DNA of 64,000 bases from Reyranella sp. (GTDB lineage: Bacteria; Pseudomonadota; Alphaproteobacteria; Reyranellales; Reyranellaceae): positions 1 to 64,000 of the forward strand of contig NZ_SCUT01000061.1 in the NCBI RefSeq assembly GCF_004297265.1. The letters run 5' to 3'. Positions 1 to 9,200 of this stretch are shown one piece after another (positions within the stretch are counted from its first letter, which is position 1; the number at the start of each line of letters is the position of its first letter). A model generated the notes under the pieces. That model was not told where the DNA came from, did no database searches, and worked only from the letters and a program-made list of their open reading frames with translations. Both the position numbers and the translations under genes were made by a program.

Positions 1-671
1 GCCGACAGGTTCGAGCGATCCCAGTCGAAGAACACCATGAACGACGGCGGCGCAACCACCGGCGGCGGCGGCGGCGGAGCGGCCGGCGGCGCGTTGAACT
101 TGTAGGTCACGCCGGCCAGCGCCAGGATGTTGTTGTTCTGGAAGCTGACATTGCCGAATGGCGTGTTCACGCTCGGATTGGTCGTGCCGACGTAACGGCC
201 TTCGATCAGGAAGCGGAGCTGCTCGCTTACGTTGTAGGCGACGCCGACCATACCCTGATAGGCGAACTGCGTGCTGCCCAGCGAGGAGTTGCTGTCGACG
301 AACGCGACACCCGCGCCGGCGCCGATATAAGGCGTGATGACCGAGGTCGGCATGAAGTCGTACAGCAGGTTCGCCATCACGCTGAGCTGACCAACCTTGC
401 CGTTGATCGCCGTGCCCGGAATGTTGGCCGAAGTCGGGATCTGCCCGTAGCCGGCCTCGAGTTCTACGCGCGGACCGACGAAGTCGTAACCGGCCTTGCC
501 GCCAACCGACCAACCGGTCCATGTCTGGGTATTGGAATTGGACCCGATGAACCAAGCGGCACCGCCGCCTGCGCCGATGTAGAAACCCTCTTGGGCGTTG
601 ATCGTCTGGGCACCAGCAACGTTCGGCAGCAATAGTCCCAGACCCAGCAGAGCCAAACCAGCTTTCTTCAT
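1..671 (-). CDS. OmpA-like outer membrane beta-barrel protein (3' end outside window)
   Basis: The reading frame starts at ATG 671 behind a GGGAGA ribosome site and runs off the left edge, so about 223 residues are visible. The first ~21 residues are a signal peptide (MKKAGLALLG..., cleavage after AGA). Residues ~25-190 alternate in the way of an eight-stranded barrel rich in Gly and aromatics (FYIGAGGGAAWF, GVTYKFN). A proline run (PPAAPPPPPPVV) follows, then the start of an OmpA C-terminal domain (FMVFFDWDRSNLS). The intact protein would therefore be a barrel plus a periplasmic peptidoglycan-binding domain. It lies 149 bp downstream of the glycosyltransferase operon and probably has its own promoter there. 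The family is clear; the role in this organism is unknown. Confidence 0.88.
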   Translation of the reverse strand, partial: MKKAGLALLGLGLLLPNVAGAQTINAQEGFYIGAGGGAAWFIGSNSNTQTWTGWSVGGKAGYDFVGPRVELEAGYGQIPTSANIPGTAINGKVGQLSVMANLLYDFMPTSVITPYIGAGAGVAFVDSNSSLGSTQFAYQGMVGVAYNVSEQLRFLIEGRYVGTTNPSVNTPFGNVSFQNNNILALAGVTYKFNAPPAAPPPPPPVVAPPSFMVFFDWDRSNLS

Positions 672-820
672 AATTCTCCCCACGCTCAAGTGAATTTTAG
701 CGGGCTATTGTTGTAACCATACCACAAGTACCACGCTCAACTCATGGAACAGTTTTGTTATCGCACAACCAGTCTCTCACTGTGGCCTCCAGGCAACACT
801 CCTAAAGGCAGTTTGCCTCC

Positions 821-2389
821 TTAGCTTCGAATGCCACTTCGCTCCACGGCGCTGTAGAATTTTCCACCGAGTACGGCCGCGATCTCTCCTCTGCTTCCTG
901 CGGCGCATTCCTGGATGCCAAGATCGTTCAACAAGGCGGCCAGGCTGTCGTCCGTTGTCGTCGGGCCGCAGCGCGGCAGATTGGGAACGGCGCCGAGGCC
1001 TCTGGCCACCAGCCGGTACTGTCCAGCATAGGGTGGAAGATCCGGAATGAGCAGGATATCGAGCACGTCACGGTCATCGGGGGCGGCGGCTCCCGCGACG
1101 CCCAATCTCCCGAAGTTCAGTCTCTTGCGACGTGGATCGGCGCGAATTCTCGCAACGTCGAGCGCCCTCCTCACAGGCCGAAGTGGATCTCTATGGATGA
1201 AGTTCCCCACCGTGCCAGCGTAGCCGGGGTGGAGCGTCTCGATGGTTGCTTGCGCAGCCTCCACCAGAGCGTCCCGCTCCTTGCCGAATGAAGTGCCGCC
1301 ACGATGCCAGACGAAGAGGCCGGTCGCCGCCACGTGGCGCCACCCTGCCGCCGCCGCCCGGAGGCAGAAGTCATTCTCCTCGCCGTAGCCGCGCCCGAAT
1401 CGCTCTTGGTCGAAGGCGCCGACCTGATCGAGACAGGCTCGGCTCACTGCCATGCAAAAGCCGACACCGGTTGGAATTTCCACGATGGGCATGGCCGTCG
1501 ACGCACAGAGGCGGTCCCATTGCGCGACGCCGGCATCCGCCGGCAGGCGATTTTCGCAGAGCGTGGCCGGATAGCTCAGGATCGTCGCGGCATTGGAGAG
1601 AGGCGTCGCCGTCGCCGTCCTCGGCGTCCGCAGCGCCGCCAATAACCGATCGAGCCAGTCGCCGAACACCCGGGTATCCGAATTCAACAGGACGACGTCG
1701 CGACCGGGATGAAGCGCAATGCCGCGATTCACGGCCCCGACGAAGCCGATATTGCGCTCGTTTTCCATCAAGGTGATCAAGCCGCCTTCGGCCAATGCCT
1801 GCAATTCACTCCGCAACAGCGGGTCTCGCGAGGCGTCGTCCACGACCACCAGTTCGAAGGCCTCCCTCGTCACGGCCCCGAGCACACTGTCGATCGCCTG
1901 AAGCGCCAACGCCCGGCCGCCATAAACCGGCACGACGACATCGACCGTGGCGCGCGCGGTGTCCGGACGCCGGTGGCCCAGCAGGCGCCGGATATCGGGC
2001 ATCGGAGGATCCGCCGGAGCAGCGGCGCCTCGCCCCTCTTCTCGGCCAAACCTCAGCCAATGGGCGAACGGCTCGTAGCCGGCCAGGGCGACATCCGGAT
2101 TGTTCCGGCGATAGTCGAGGGGCGAGAAGCCTGGAACGGGAGACCAACCGCGCCCCGATCCGACCACCAGGTAGTGGAACGCCGCGGCGTCCGGCGACGA
2201 GAACGAACGGCCCGCCGAACGCGCATAGTGCGCGACATCGACGGTCCCCGGCGCAAGGCCGTGCTGGCGGCAGATGGCGCGCGTCCATCCCGGCAGCATT
2301 CGCGCCGTGGCCACCGCCGCGCCGCCACCATGGCGCAGTACACGAAGCAGCAGATCGCCGGCCCTCCTTGGCGATCGCCGCTCTCTCAC
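821..2389 (-). CDS. GT2 family glycosyltransferase
   Basis: This is a 522-residue GT-A glycosyltransferase. The start is taken as GTG 2389, which overlaps the stop of the upstream gene (GTGA); the frame is open further upstream, but that stretch lies inside the neighbour. An N-terminal segment carries the FSPLDYRRNNPDV...W-L-FGREEGR motif often found ahead of such domains. The catalytic domain follows with VDVVVPVYGG, VVVDDAS, the metal-binding region LLNSDTRV, and GRGYGEENDFCLRA near the acceptor site. It presumably acts in the cytoplasm on the surface glycan. It is the last gene of a three-gene minus-strand operon. Sugar donor and linkage cannot be read from the sequence. Confidence 0.86.
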   Translation of the reverse strand: MRERRSPRRAGDLLLRVLRHGGGAAVATARMLPGWTRAICRQHGLAPGTVDVAHYARSAGRSFSSPDAAAFHYLVVGSGRGWSPVPGFSPLDYRRNNPDVALAGYEPFAHWLRFGREEGRGAAAPADPPMPDIRRLLGHRRPDTARATVDVVVPVYGGRALALQAIDSVLGAVTREAFELVVVDDASRDPLLRSELQALAEGGLITLMENERNIGFVGAVNRGIALHPGRDVVLLNSDTRVFGDWLDRLLAALRTPRTATATPLSNAATILSYPATLCENRLPADAGVAQWDRLCASTAMPIVEIPTGVGFCMAVSRACLDQVGAFDQERFGRGYGEENDFCLRAAAAGWRHVAATGLFVWHRGGTSFGKERDALVEAAQATIETLHPGYAGTVGNFIHRDPLRPVRRALDVARIRADPRRKRLNFGRLGVAGAAAPDDRDVLDILLIPDLPPYAGQYRLVARGLGAVPNLPRCGPTTTDDSLAALLNDLGIQECAAGSRGEIAAVLGGKFYSAVERSGIRS

Positions 2390-3918
2390 CCGATCACCCA
2401 CCGGTCGCGCAATTCCAGGAGCGCCGCCAGAAGCCTGTCGGTATCCGCCGCCAGTTCCCTTGGCAGCACGTGGCCTCGGCCGAGCCGACGCAGGCGTGCA
2501 GCCGGCGCACCGATGTCGAACGCGATGACGGGCAGCCCCTGCTTCAGTGCAGCCGTCAGCACGAACGACCAGGTTTCCGGCCAAATGGCCGGCAGGAAGA
2601 CCGCATGCGGGGCGGCTTCGACGAGCAGGCGTCCCAGATCGTCCGACAGAAAGGGGCCTCCGACCGTGACACTTTGGGGCAGCGGTTCCGATGCGGGGCC
2701 CACGACCGACAGCAGCAGAGGCGCGCCGGCCTGCCCTGCCACATCAGCAAGGGCCTGCACGACGCGGAGGCCCTTGCTGACATTCAAGGAGCCCAAAGTG
2801 ACGATGCGCAGGGGCTCGGTCGCGAGAACCCGTGGCGTATGTTCGGGCGGAACATCCGCGTCGCTCTCCGGCTCCCATACCGCGATCGGCTTGGACAGGT
2901 AGCGCCGCATCCGCGCGGCGACATCGTCGCTCGGTGCCACGATGCGCTCTGCGCCGCCAAGGAACGCCAGATGGTCACGTCGCCAGGAGAGCGGATCGAA
3001 TTCCCGCATCTCGGCACCGTATTCCACGACACACTGAACGCAAGTTTCGGGCGGCGCCACGTCGCAAAATGCGCCGGTGCCGGTAACCAGGTCGATTCGC
3101 GGACACAACATGTAATAGTCATGCAGGACGACGTCATAGGGTACGCCCAGCCGCGCGCCTAGATCACGCACCCATGCCATCATATCCAGCGGACGATCGA
3201 TGAGGTGATTTACCACGAGCCTCGTCACGCGACGCCGGCGGGCAAAATCGACAAGCTTATCGCGACCGGATGAGAGATCGAACGTTCGGTCGCCGATGAC
3301 GACGAGAGTCGGCGCGTTCAGGATCGTTCTGGCACGGAGAACATTACGACCCGTGTCCTCGATATCCCGCTCATAGAGATCGAGGAAATGGCTGCTCCCG
3401 CCGCCGCGCCCGTGATGGAACACAAGCACGGCCTCGGCGCGTTCGCGCCACGGCGGACGATCGGCCCGGGCCTCCACCTCGTTGCGTGGAGATTTCTGCG
3501 CGTGCGGCTTCTCGAGATAATGGAACAGGGGATCCATTCCCGGCGGCCGCTGCAGGTTTTGCCGCCGATAGAACGCGGGATCGAAACCGGGGGCCGGCGC
3601 GCGGCGGGTCCGCCAGCCCAGAAGCGCGTAGTGGAGCAAGGGAGCCCGCGCAACACGCCGGCGCTGCGCCTCGTCGTCGAACTGACGGAGGTAGAAATCC
3701 CGGTCGAAACCGCGTTCGAGCACCGCCAGCCGCGGTGCCATGACATGAAGCACCGCAGGGCAGAGCACGCCGCCGAGCACGCGCCCGAGCACCATGCCCT
3801 CGACGAACAGGGTGACAAGCCCTGCGAATACCGCTTTGATCGCGACATCGGCCGCGAGTCGGACCCGTCCGGTCTGTCGTGGGTATGGTTTGTATCGCGA
3901 GGGCGTGCGGAGGCGCAT
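2386..3918 (-). CDS. Glycosyltransferase, GT-B/GT4-like, with N-terminal FYxxxNPD-type segment
   Basis: The protein is 510 residues from ATG 3918, which sits 4 nt after the stop of the preceding gene. The N-terminus is hydrophobic (AVFAGLVTLFVEGMVLG). It is followed by two copies of an FDxxFYxxQ...LLHY/LFHY motif, related to the N-terminal motif in the next gene. The rest resembles a GT-B fold: VLVFHHGRGGGSSHF near the start of the first Rossmann half, then VTLGSLNVSKGL, AAPHAVFLPAIWPETWSFVLTAA and GLPVIAFDIGA in the donor half. A Cys-containing stretch (MLCPRIDLV, CDVAPPETCVQCV) recurs in GT4 proteins. It is translationally coupled to the downstream GT2 by a 4-nt overlap. Activity is inferred from fold only. 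Confidence 0.82.
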   Translation of the reverse strand: MRLRTPSRYKPYPRQTGRVRLAADVAIKAVFAGLVTLFVEGMVLGRVLGGVLCPAVLHVMAPRLAVLERGFDRDFYLRQFDDEAQRRRVARAPLLHYALLGWRTRRAPAPGFDPAFYRRQNLQRPPGMDPLFHYLEKPHAQKSPRNEVEARADRPPWRERAEAVLVFHHGRGGGSSHFLDLYERDIEDTGRNVLRARTILNAPTLVVIGDRTFDLSSGRDKLVDFARRRRVTRLVVNHLIDRPLDMMAWVRDLGARLGVPYDVVLHDYYMLCPRIDLVTGTGAFCDVAPPETCVQCVVEYGAEMREFDPLSWRRDHLAFLGGAERIVAPSDDVAARMRRYLSKPIAVWEPESDADVPPEHTPRVLATEPLRIVTLGSLNVSKGLRVVQALADVAGQAGAPLLLSVVGPASEPLPQSVTVGGPFLSDDLGRLLVEAAPHAVFLPAIWPETWSFVLTAALKQGLPVIAFDIGAPAARLRRLGRGHVLPRELAADTDRLLAALLELRDRWVIG

Positions 3919-3922
3919 CGCG

Positions 3923-5896
3923 CTAGTGATCGAGACGTGTGCGCCGCGCCGTGAGTGACAGCGCCGGATGGAAGAAAGGATCGTCGAGGACGGCATCCTT
4001 CCAGCTCTCCAGGAAGTGCCGTCTCTCCTTCGCATAGCGCTTCGCTACATTCGATCTGCCTCGTGTCGCGGACTCGTGATGCTTCAATACCGCGTAGGGC
4101 GTGAAGACCGTCTTCCATCCGCGCTGCCTCAATCGCAGACAAAGATCGACGTCGCCGAGTTCGATCGGATATCTCTTCGCGTCGAAGCCGCCGATCGCAT
4201 CGAATTTGCCCTTCTCGACAGCCAGGCAGGCTCCCGTGACGGCCGAAACCTCGTGCGGGACGGTGAAGCGGTCGAGATATCCCCGGTGCTCGGGCCCTGC
4301 GCCATTGTCGATATGAGCTGCATAGCCGCCCAGGCCAAGCACGAGCCCGGCGTGCTGCAGGCGCCCGGACGGATAAACGAGCTTGGGCCCCACCGCACCG
4401 ACATCGGGCCGCACTGCCCAGCTCACGAGAGTCGCCAGCCAATCCGGCTGCATCGCCGCCGTATCGTTGTTGAGGAAGACGAGAACCTGTCCTTCGGCAA
4501 GTTCTGCGGCTCGATTGCAAAGAGCTGAAAAGTTGAATGGCCCCGCCACATCGACGACCCGAGCCCATGAGTGCATGCGCACGCGCTCGAACAGATCGTG
4601 TGTGGCCGGCTCCTTGCTGCCGTTATCGACAATCACCAGATCGAAGTTGCGGGGCTCGGTCTTCTCGAGGCCCGCCAGGCACGCCGCCAGCAGGTCGGCA
4701 CGGTCGCGGGTTGGAACGATCAGCGTGGCTGTGGCCCGTTCCATGGTCGGCCTGGCCACGATGACCGGAGTGCCCGTCTCCGCCGGCTTCCACGGTTTCG
4801 TGAGCAGAAGGCGGCGTATATGCCCCACGGGGCCGGCTTCCGCGGCAAAGAGCGCGTTCCACGCGGAGGGCCGCAACAACGCCGCCAAAGGCCGATCGGC
4901 ATGCGCCTCAAGCGCCCGGCGGCGAAAATAGACAGCGCGCCCTACATAAGGTCGTGCCTCGTGGAAGATCGGACTCCAGTCGGGCTTGAGTTCGGGCGCG
5001 ACGTGCCGTCGTCTGGCATCGATCGAGTCCTCATCGGCGTAGAACATCGAGCAGTCGGGGCGACCTGCCGCGAACTCGACCAGCGCCGCCATCGCGTAGT
5101 CTGCAACGACGTCGCCGGCCACGACCGGAAGAACGATGTCGGACGCTTCGAGCCCTTCCCACAGGAGCCCGGCCCTCGCATCGGCTTCGACACGGAAGGC
5201 CTGTCGATCCCCGCGATGTGTCATCTCCGCACCGACGAGGGTCAGCGACCAATTCGGATAGGTCTGTCGTTGGAGTGAGGCGAAGGTCGTATCGAGCGCC
5301 TCGGCTGATTTCTCGTCAATGGTATGGACGATCACGCGGATGTGAGGGCCCTGACGCCAGCTGTCCCGCTGCGCTTCCAGCCCCGCCAGATCCAGATCCC
5401 GGCCGTTGAGCGCGCGCCATTCGTGATAGCGCTCGAGGGGCGTGGCGCCAAGAACGTCTTGCAGGATCCCGCTCGCATCGCCACGAAGACCCACTGCGCC
5501 CAACCCCGCCGCCAGCAGGGTCTTGCCTGCGCTCCGCCCCCGCGCGAGAGAAACGACCTCCCGGAATGACAGGACTTCGCAGGATGCGAGGTGGAAGTCG
5601 GTAGCGGCACAACCGTCCGACAATATGATATTGACCCGGCGAGTGCCCTGCGGAACCAATCCCAGCCATTCTCCGGCCCCGAAAAACGCGGCGGGCAGCG
5701 CGGCTTGCACCTCTCCCCCGTCAGCGCCGAAGCGAATTGCGAGGCGGCCGGCCGAGCAATAAAGCGACGTCTGGTATCGCAGGCGCATCCATTGGCCGGC
5801 GGGCACGTTTCCGGCAAAGACCATCTCTAGTTGCACATTATTCGCAACTGTTTGGCAGGAATCGACGGTCTTGAGGGAGGTGCTGCGTTCAACCAC
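3923..5896 (-). CDS. Two-part GT2 family glycosyltransferase
   Basis: The protein has 657 residues if translation starts at GTG 5896; an alternative ATG at 5824 would drop 24 residues. Residues ~1-120 form a beta-rich region resembling a carbohydrate-binding jelly roll. A degenerate GT-A domain follows (IVHTIDEKSAEALDTTFASL, SMFYADEDSID). The C-terminal half is a complete GT2 domain: ATLIVPTRDRADLLAACL, LVIVDNGS, VLVFLNNDTAAM, and IELGDVDLCLRLRQRGW. This tandem layout is known from enzymes that extend rhamnose-containing O-chains and other surface glycans. It is the first gene of the operon reading toward position 821 and is divergent from the polyketide synthase. Confidence 0.87.
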   Translation of the reverse strand: MVERSTSLKTVDSCQTVANNVQLEMVFAGNVPAGQWMRLRYQTSLYCSAGRLAIRFGADGGEVQAALPAAFFGAGEWLGLVPQGTRRVNIILSDGCAATDFHLASCEVLSFREVVSLARGRSAGKTLLAAGLGAVGLRGDASGILQDVLGATPLERYHEWRALNGRDLDLAGLEAQRDSWRQGPHIRVIVHTIDEKSAEALDTTFASLQRQTYPNWSLTLVGAEMTHRGDRQAFRVEADARAGLLWEGLEASDIVLPVVAGDVVADYAMAALVEFAAGRPDCSMFYADEDSIDARRRHVAPELKPDWSPIFHEARPYVGRAVYFRRRALEAHADRPLAALLRPSAWNALFAAEAGPVGHIRRLLLTKPWKPAETGTPVIVARPTMERATATLIVPTRDRADLLAACLAGLEKTEPRNFDLVIVDNGSKEPATHDLFERVRMHSWARVVDVAGPFNFSALCNRAAELAEGQVLVFLNNDTAAMQPDWLATLVSWAVRPDVGAVGPKLVYPSGRLQHAGLVLGLGGYAAHIDNGAGPEHRGYLDRFTVPHEVSAVTGACLAVEKGKFDAIGGFDAKRYPIELGDVDLCLRLRQRGWKTVFTPYAVLKHHESATRGRSNVAKRYAKERRHFLESWKDAVLDDPFFHPALSLTARRTRLDH

Positions 5897-6147
5897 GATC
5901 GACGACCGAGCAAGCCCCTGAAATTGATGCCGGTTTCACAACTTTATCACTCCTTGGTGCACATATTGCATCGCACAATTTCACGGCTTTGCTTATCATA
6001 CGGCTCCTGAAGTCCTCTCTGAAATGAAGACGGCCTGCCTGTCGACAGTCGCGACGCAGGAACAACACAATTTCGCGTTTTGTTTGGGTTAGTAGTTTGA
6101 TGTTACTTACGTTCTTTGTAACGACATCGAGCGGGGAGAAGAATTTG
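5897..6147. promoter_or_regulatory. Divergent intergenic region between glycosyltransferase operon and PKS operon
   Basis: About 250 bp with visibly lower GC than the flanking genes separates two divergent operons, so it must hold both promoters. An interrupted inverted repeat (GTTAC, 11 nt, GTAAC) lies close to the PKS side, around 6100-6123. No convincing pair of -35/-10 boxes stands out on either strand. The PKS side ends with GGGGAGAA at 6133-6140, a good ribosome binding site placed 7 nt before ATG 6148. A minus-strand open frame crosses this region but has no recognisable protein features. Confidence 0.45.
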
Positions 6148-6207
6148 ATGTTGTGCGCAGGGTCGAAGACGACGTTTTGTTGCGTCGGCGAACGAGCCTT
6201 CCAATGA
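6148..6207 (+). CDS. Possible 19-residue leader ORF coupled to the PKS start
   Basis: ATG 6148 follows GGGGAGAA with 7-nt spacing and opens a 19-codon frame ending in TGA at 6205-6207. That stop overlaps ATG 6204 of the polyketide synthase in the ATGA configuration. The peptide begins MLCAGSKTTF and contains three cysteines. The arrangement suggests translational coupling, with the strong ribosome site serving the leader. Alternatively, GTG 6153 could start the PKS directly from the same site at 12-nt spacing, and the leader would then be meaningless. No function is assigned. Confidence 0.3.
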   Translation: MLCAGSKTTFCCVGERAFQ

Positions 6208-9200
6208 CGCGTCGGGACGAAGTAGCGATTGTGGGTTATGCCTGCCGCCTCCCCGGCGCGCGGGACAGTGGCGGCTTTTGGAGGCTCCTGCGCCACAACC
6301 TTTGCAGTGTCAGCCAGATCACGCCCGACCGCTTCCCGACCCAGGCATACTATCACCCATCACCGGACCAGATCGGCCGCAGCTATTCTTTCGCCGCCGG
6401 CGTAATCGAAGATGTGTGGGGCTTCGACGCCACCGCCTTCGGCATGAGTCCGCGAGAGGCCGAGCAGGTCGACCCACAGCATCGTCATCTCCTCGAAGTG
6501 ACCCATGACGCGCTGGCGCACGCCGGCATCCGGCCGTCGCTTCTGGCGGGCAGTCCCGTTGGCGTCTATGTGGGCGCATCCTCGGTCGACCACGCCGCGC
6601 GCTTCTTCGCTGATCCCTCCGCTGCCGGAATGCACATGATGACGGGCAACTCGCTCAGCATCATGGCCAATCGCATTTCCTACACGTTTGACCTGAAGGG
6701 TCCGAGCCTGGCAGTCGATACTGCCTGCTCGTCCTCGTTCGTCGCGCTGAATCTCGCGGCGGAAGCAATCCGCAGCGGCGCTATCGAGACGGCAATCGTT
6801 GGCGGCGTCAATCTGCTCCTGTCGCCGTTCTCCTATATCGGTTTCTCCCGCGCTTCCATGTTGTCGCCGACCGGGCTCTGCCGTCCGTTCGATGCATCGG
6901 CGGACGGCTATGTCCGCTCCGAAGGCGCGATCGTAGTGGTGCTGCGTTCCATGTCCTCGGCACTGAAATCCCGCAGCCGCATCCATGCGGTGATCGTCGG
7001 CTCCGGCGTCAACCAGGACGGCCGCACGACCGGCATGTCACTGCCCTCCGCCGAATCACAGAGGCTGCTCCTGGAACAGGTCTACGGAGACTTCCGGGTC
7101 GACCCCGCCGACCTGGGCTTCGTCGAGGCGCACGGCACCGGCACGCGGGTCGGCGATCCCATCGAGGCTGACGCGCTTGGCAAGGGCCTTGCGCAGAAGC
7201 GTACGCAGCCCCTGCCCATTGGCTCGGTAAAATCGAATGTGGGCCACCTCGAGCCGGTGTCCGGGCTGGCGGGCCTGCTGAAATCGGTCATGGCCCTCGA
7301 CCGGGGTCTCGTTCCCGCGACCCTGCATCAGCGCGCGCCGAACCCCGACATTCCGTTCGACGATCTCAATCTGGAGGTGATCGCTCAGAATCGCCGCTTG
7401 CCCGACCGGCGGGGCCCGGAACTGGTCGGTGTCAATTCCTTCGGATTCGGAGGCACCAACGCGCACATCATCTTGCGCAGCGAGAAGTCCGTCGCGCATC
7501 TCGTTCAGGTCGGCAATGCCGCCGCGCCACCGCCACTGCTGTTGACGGCCCACAATGGCGAGGCCTTGACGGCCCTGGCAAGCCGCTATGTCGACGCGTG
7601 GCCCGCCACGACACGCGAAGCCACGGCCTTCATCTCGGCCGCCGCCTATCTGCGCGATGCGCTACCGCACCGCCTCGTCGTAAGGGGCAAGACGACGGAC
7701 GAGATTCGGCATCATCTCGCCTCCTTCGCAAAGGGCGAGGAGGCCGCCGCGGTCCTCACCGGCCAGGCGCTGGGCATCGATCAGCCGCTCACCTTTCTCT
7801 TCTCCGGCAACGGCTCCCAATGGGCCGGCATGGGCCGCGACGCGTGGGAGAGCAATCCGGTCTTCCGCGATGCGCTCAGGGACATCGACGATCATTTCGC
7901 CAAGGCTCAGAAATGGTCGATCGTCGATACTTTGTTCGCCGATGACCTGGCGCCACGCCTGCGGCGGGCAACCTATTCGCAGCCCCTGCTTCTTGCGCTG
8001 CAAGTCGCCACTGTCCGTGCGCTCGAAGAGCGAGGCATCGTGGCGAGCGCCACCCTGGGCCACAGCGTCGGCGAGATCGCCGCGGCCTGGTGTGCCGGCG
8101 CGCTCAGCCTCGACCAGGCCATCGAAGTCGTGGTCGCCCGCAGCCGCAACCAGGAAAGCGTGCGGGGCAGCGGGGGCATGGCGGCGCTGATGCTGAGCGA
8201 TCGCGAGGCTCGACGCTTTCTCAAGACCGCCGGCGCGCACAGCGTCGAGATTGCGGCCATCAACAGCTGGCGCAGCGTTACGGTCTCGGGAACCTTTGCG
8301 GATATCGACCGCGTGCTTCAGGCCGCGGCCGACATGCGGATCAGTGCACGGCGGCTCGACCTGGATTATCCATTCCACTGCGCGTTGATCGATCCCGTGC
8401 GCAGTCCGCTGTTGCACGAATTGCAGGGACTGCGCCCTCTGCCTCCCCACAAGAAGTTCGTGTCGTCGGTCACCGGCGGCGCGGTTGCTCCGGAGACGCT
8501 CGGCGCAGACCACTGGTGGCGCAACGTCCGTGAGCCCGTCCAGTTCGAGCCGGCGTTGAACGGCCTGTTGAACGACGGCATTCGCGTCTTTCTCGAAGTT
8601 GGGCCGAGACCCATTCTGGCCAGCTACGTGCGCGACGTGCTTCGCGAAGCCGGAGCGCGAGGCGTCGTCATCGAGACGCTGAGCGAGAGCGATGGGCAGT
8701 CCGCCCTCGATCCGATCGAGCGGGCAGCGTCAAAGGTTGCGCTGGCCGGTGGCAAGATCGAGATGCAGCGGTTCTTCGGCCCAGCTCCGGCTTCCGCCAT
8801 CGTCCTGCCGCACTACCCCTGGCAGCATGCCCAATTCAAGGTGCCGACGACCGGCGAAGCCAGCACCACGCTGCTGCCTCATGCCCATCCTCTTCTCGGC
8901 GCGGGTCTCCGCAAGGACAGCGCCGAATGGTTTTCCACGGTCGATCCGGCTCTCTACCCCTGGATTGCCGACCACAAGGTCGGCGATGTCCCGGTGCTTC
9001 CGGCGACGGCCTATGTGGAGATCATGCTGGCCGCGGCACGTGAAACTCATCCGGAAGGAGCTCTGGAACTTCGCGACCTGGATATCCTTCGGCCGCTCGT
9101 CTTCGAGGGCAAAATCACTTTCGAGATCTCGGTGCGGTTGGCGCACGAGACGGGAGTGGTCGAATTGCTGTCGCGACAGCGCGGCGGAGGCGCCGGCGCC

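Noticed and set aside
1709-3162. Two overlapping plus-strand frames of about 400-450 codons
   Set aside because: Both are antisense to two convincing glycosyltransferases and are Arg/Pro/His-rich shadows.
5889-6356. A 155-codon minus-strand frame across the PKS promoter region
   Set aside because: It overlaps the PKS N-terminus and the divergent glycosyltransferase start, has no motif, and has no good ribosome site.
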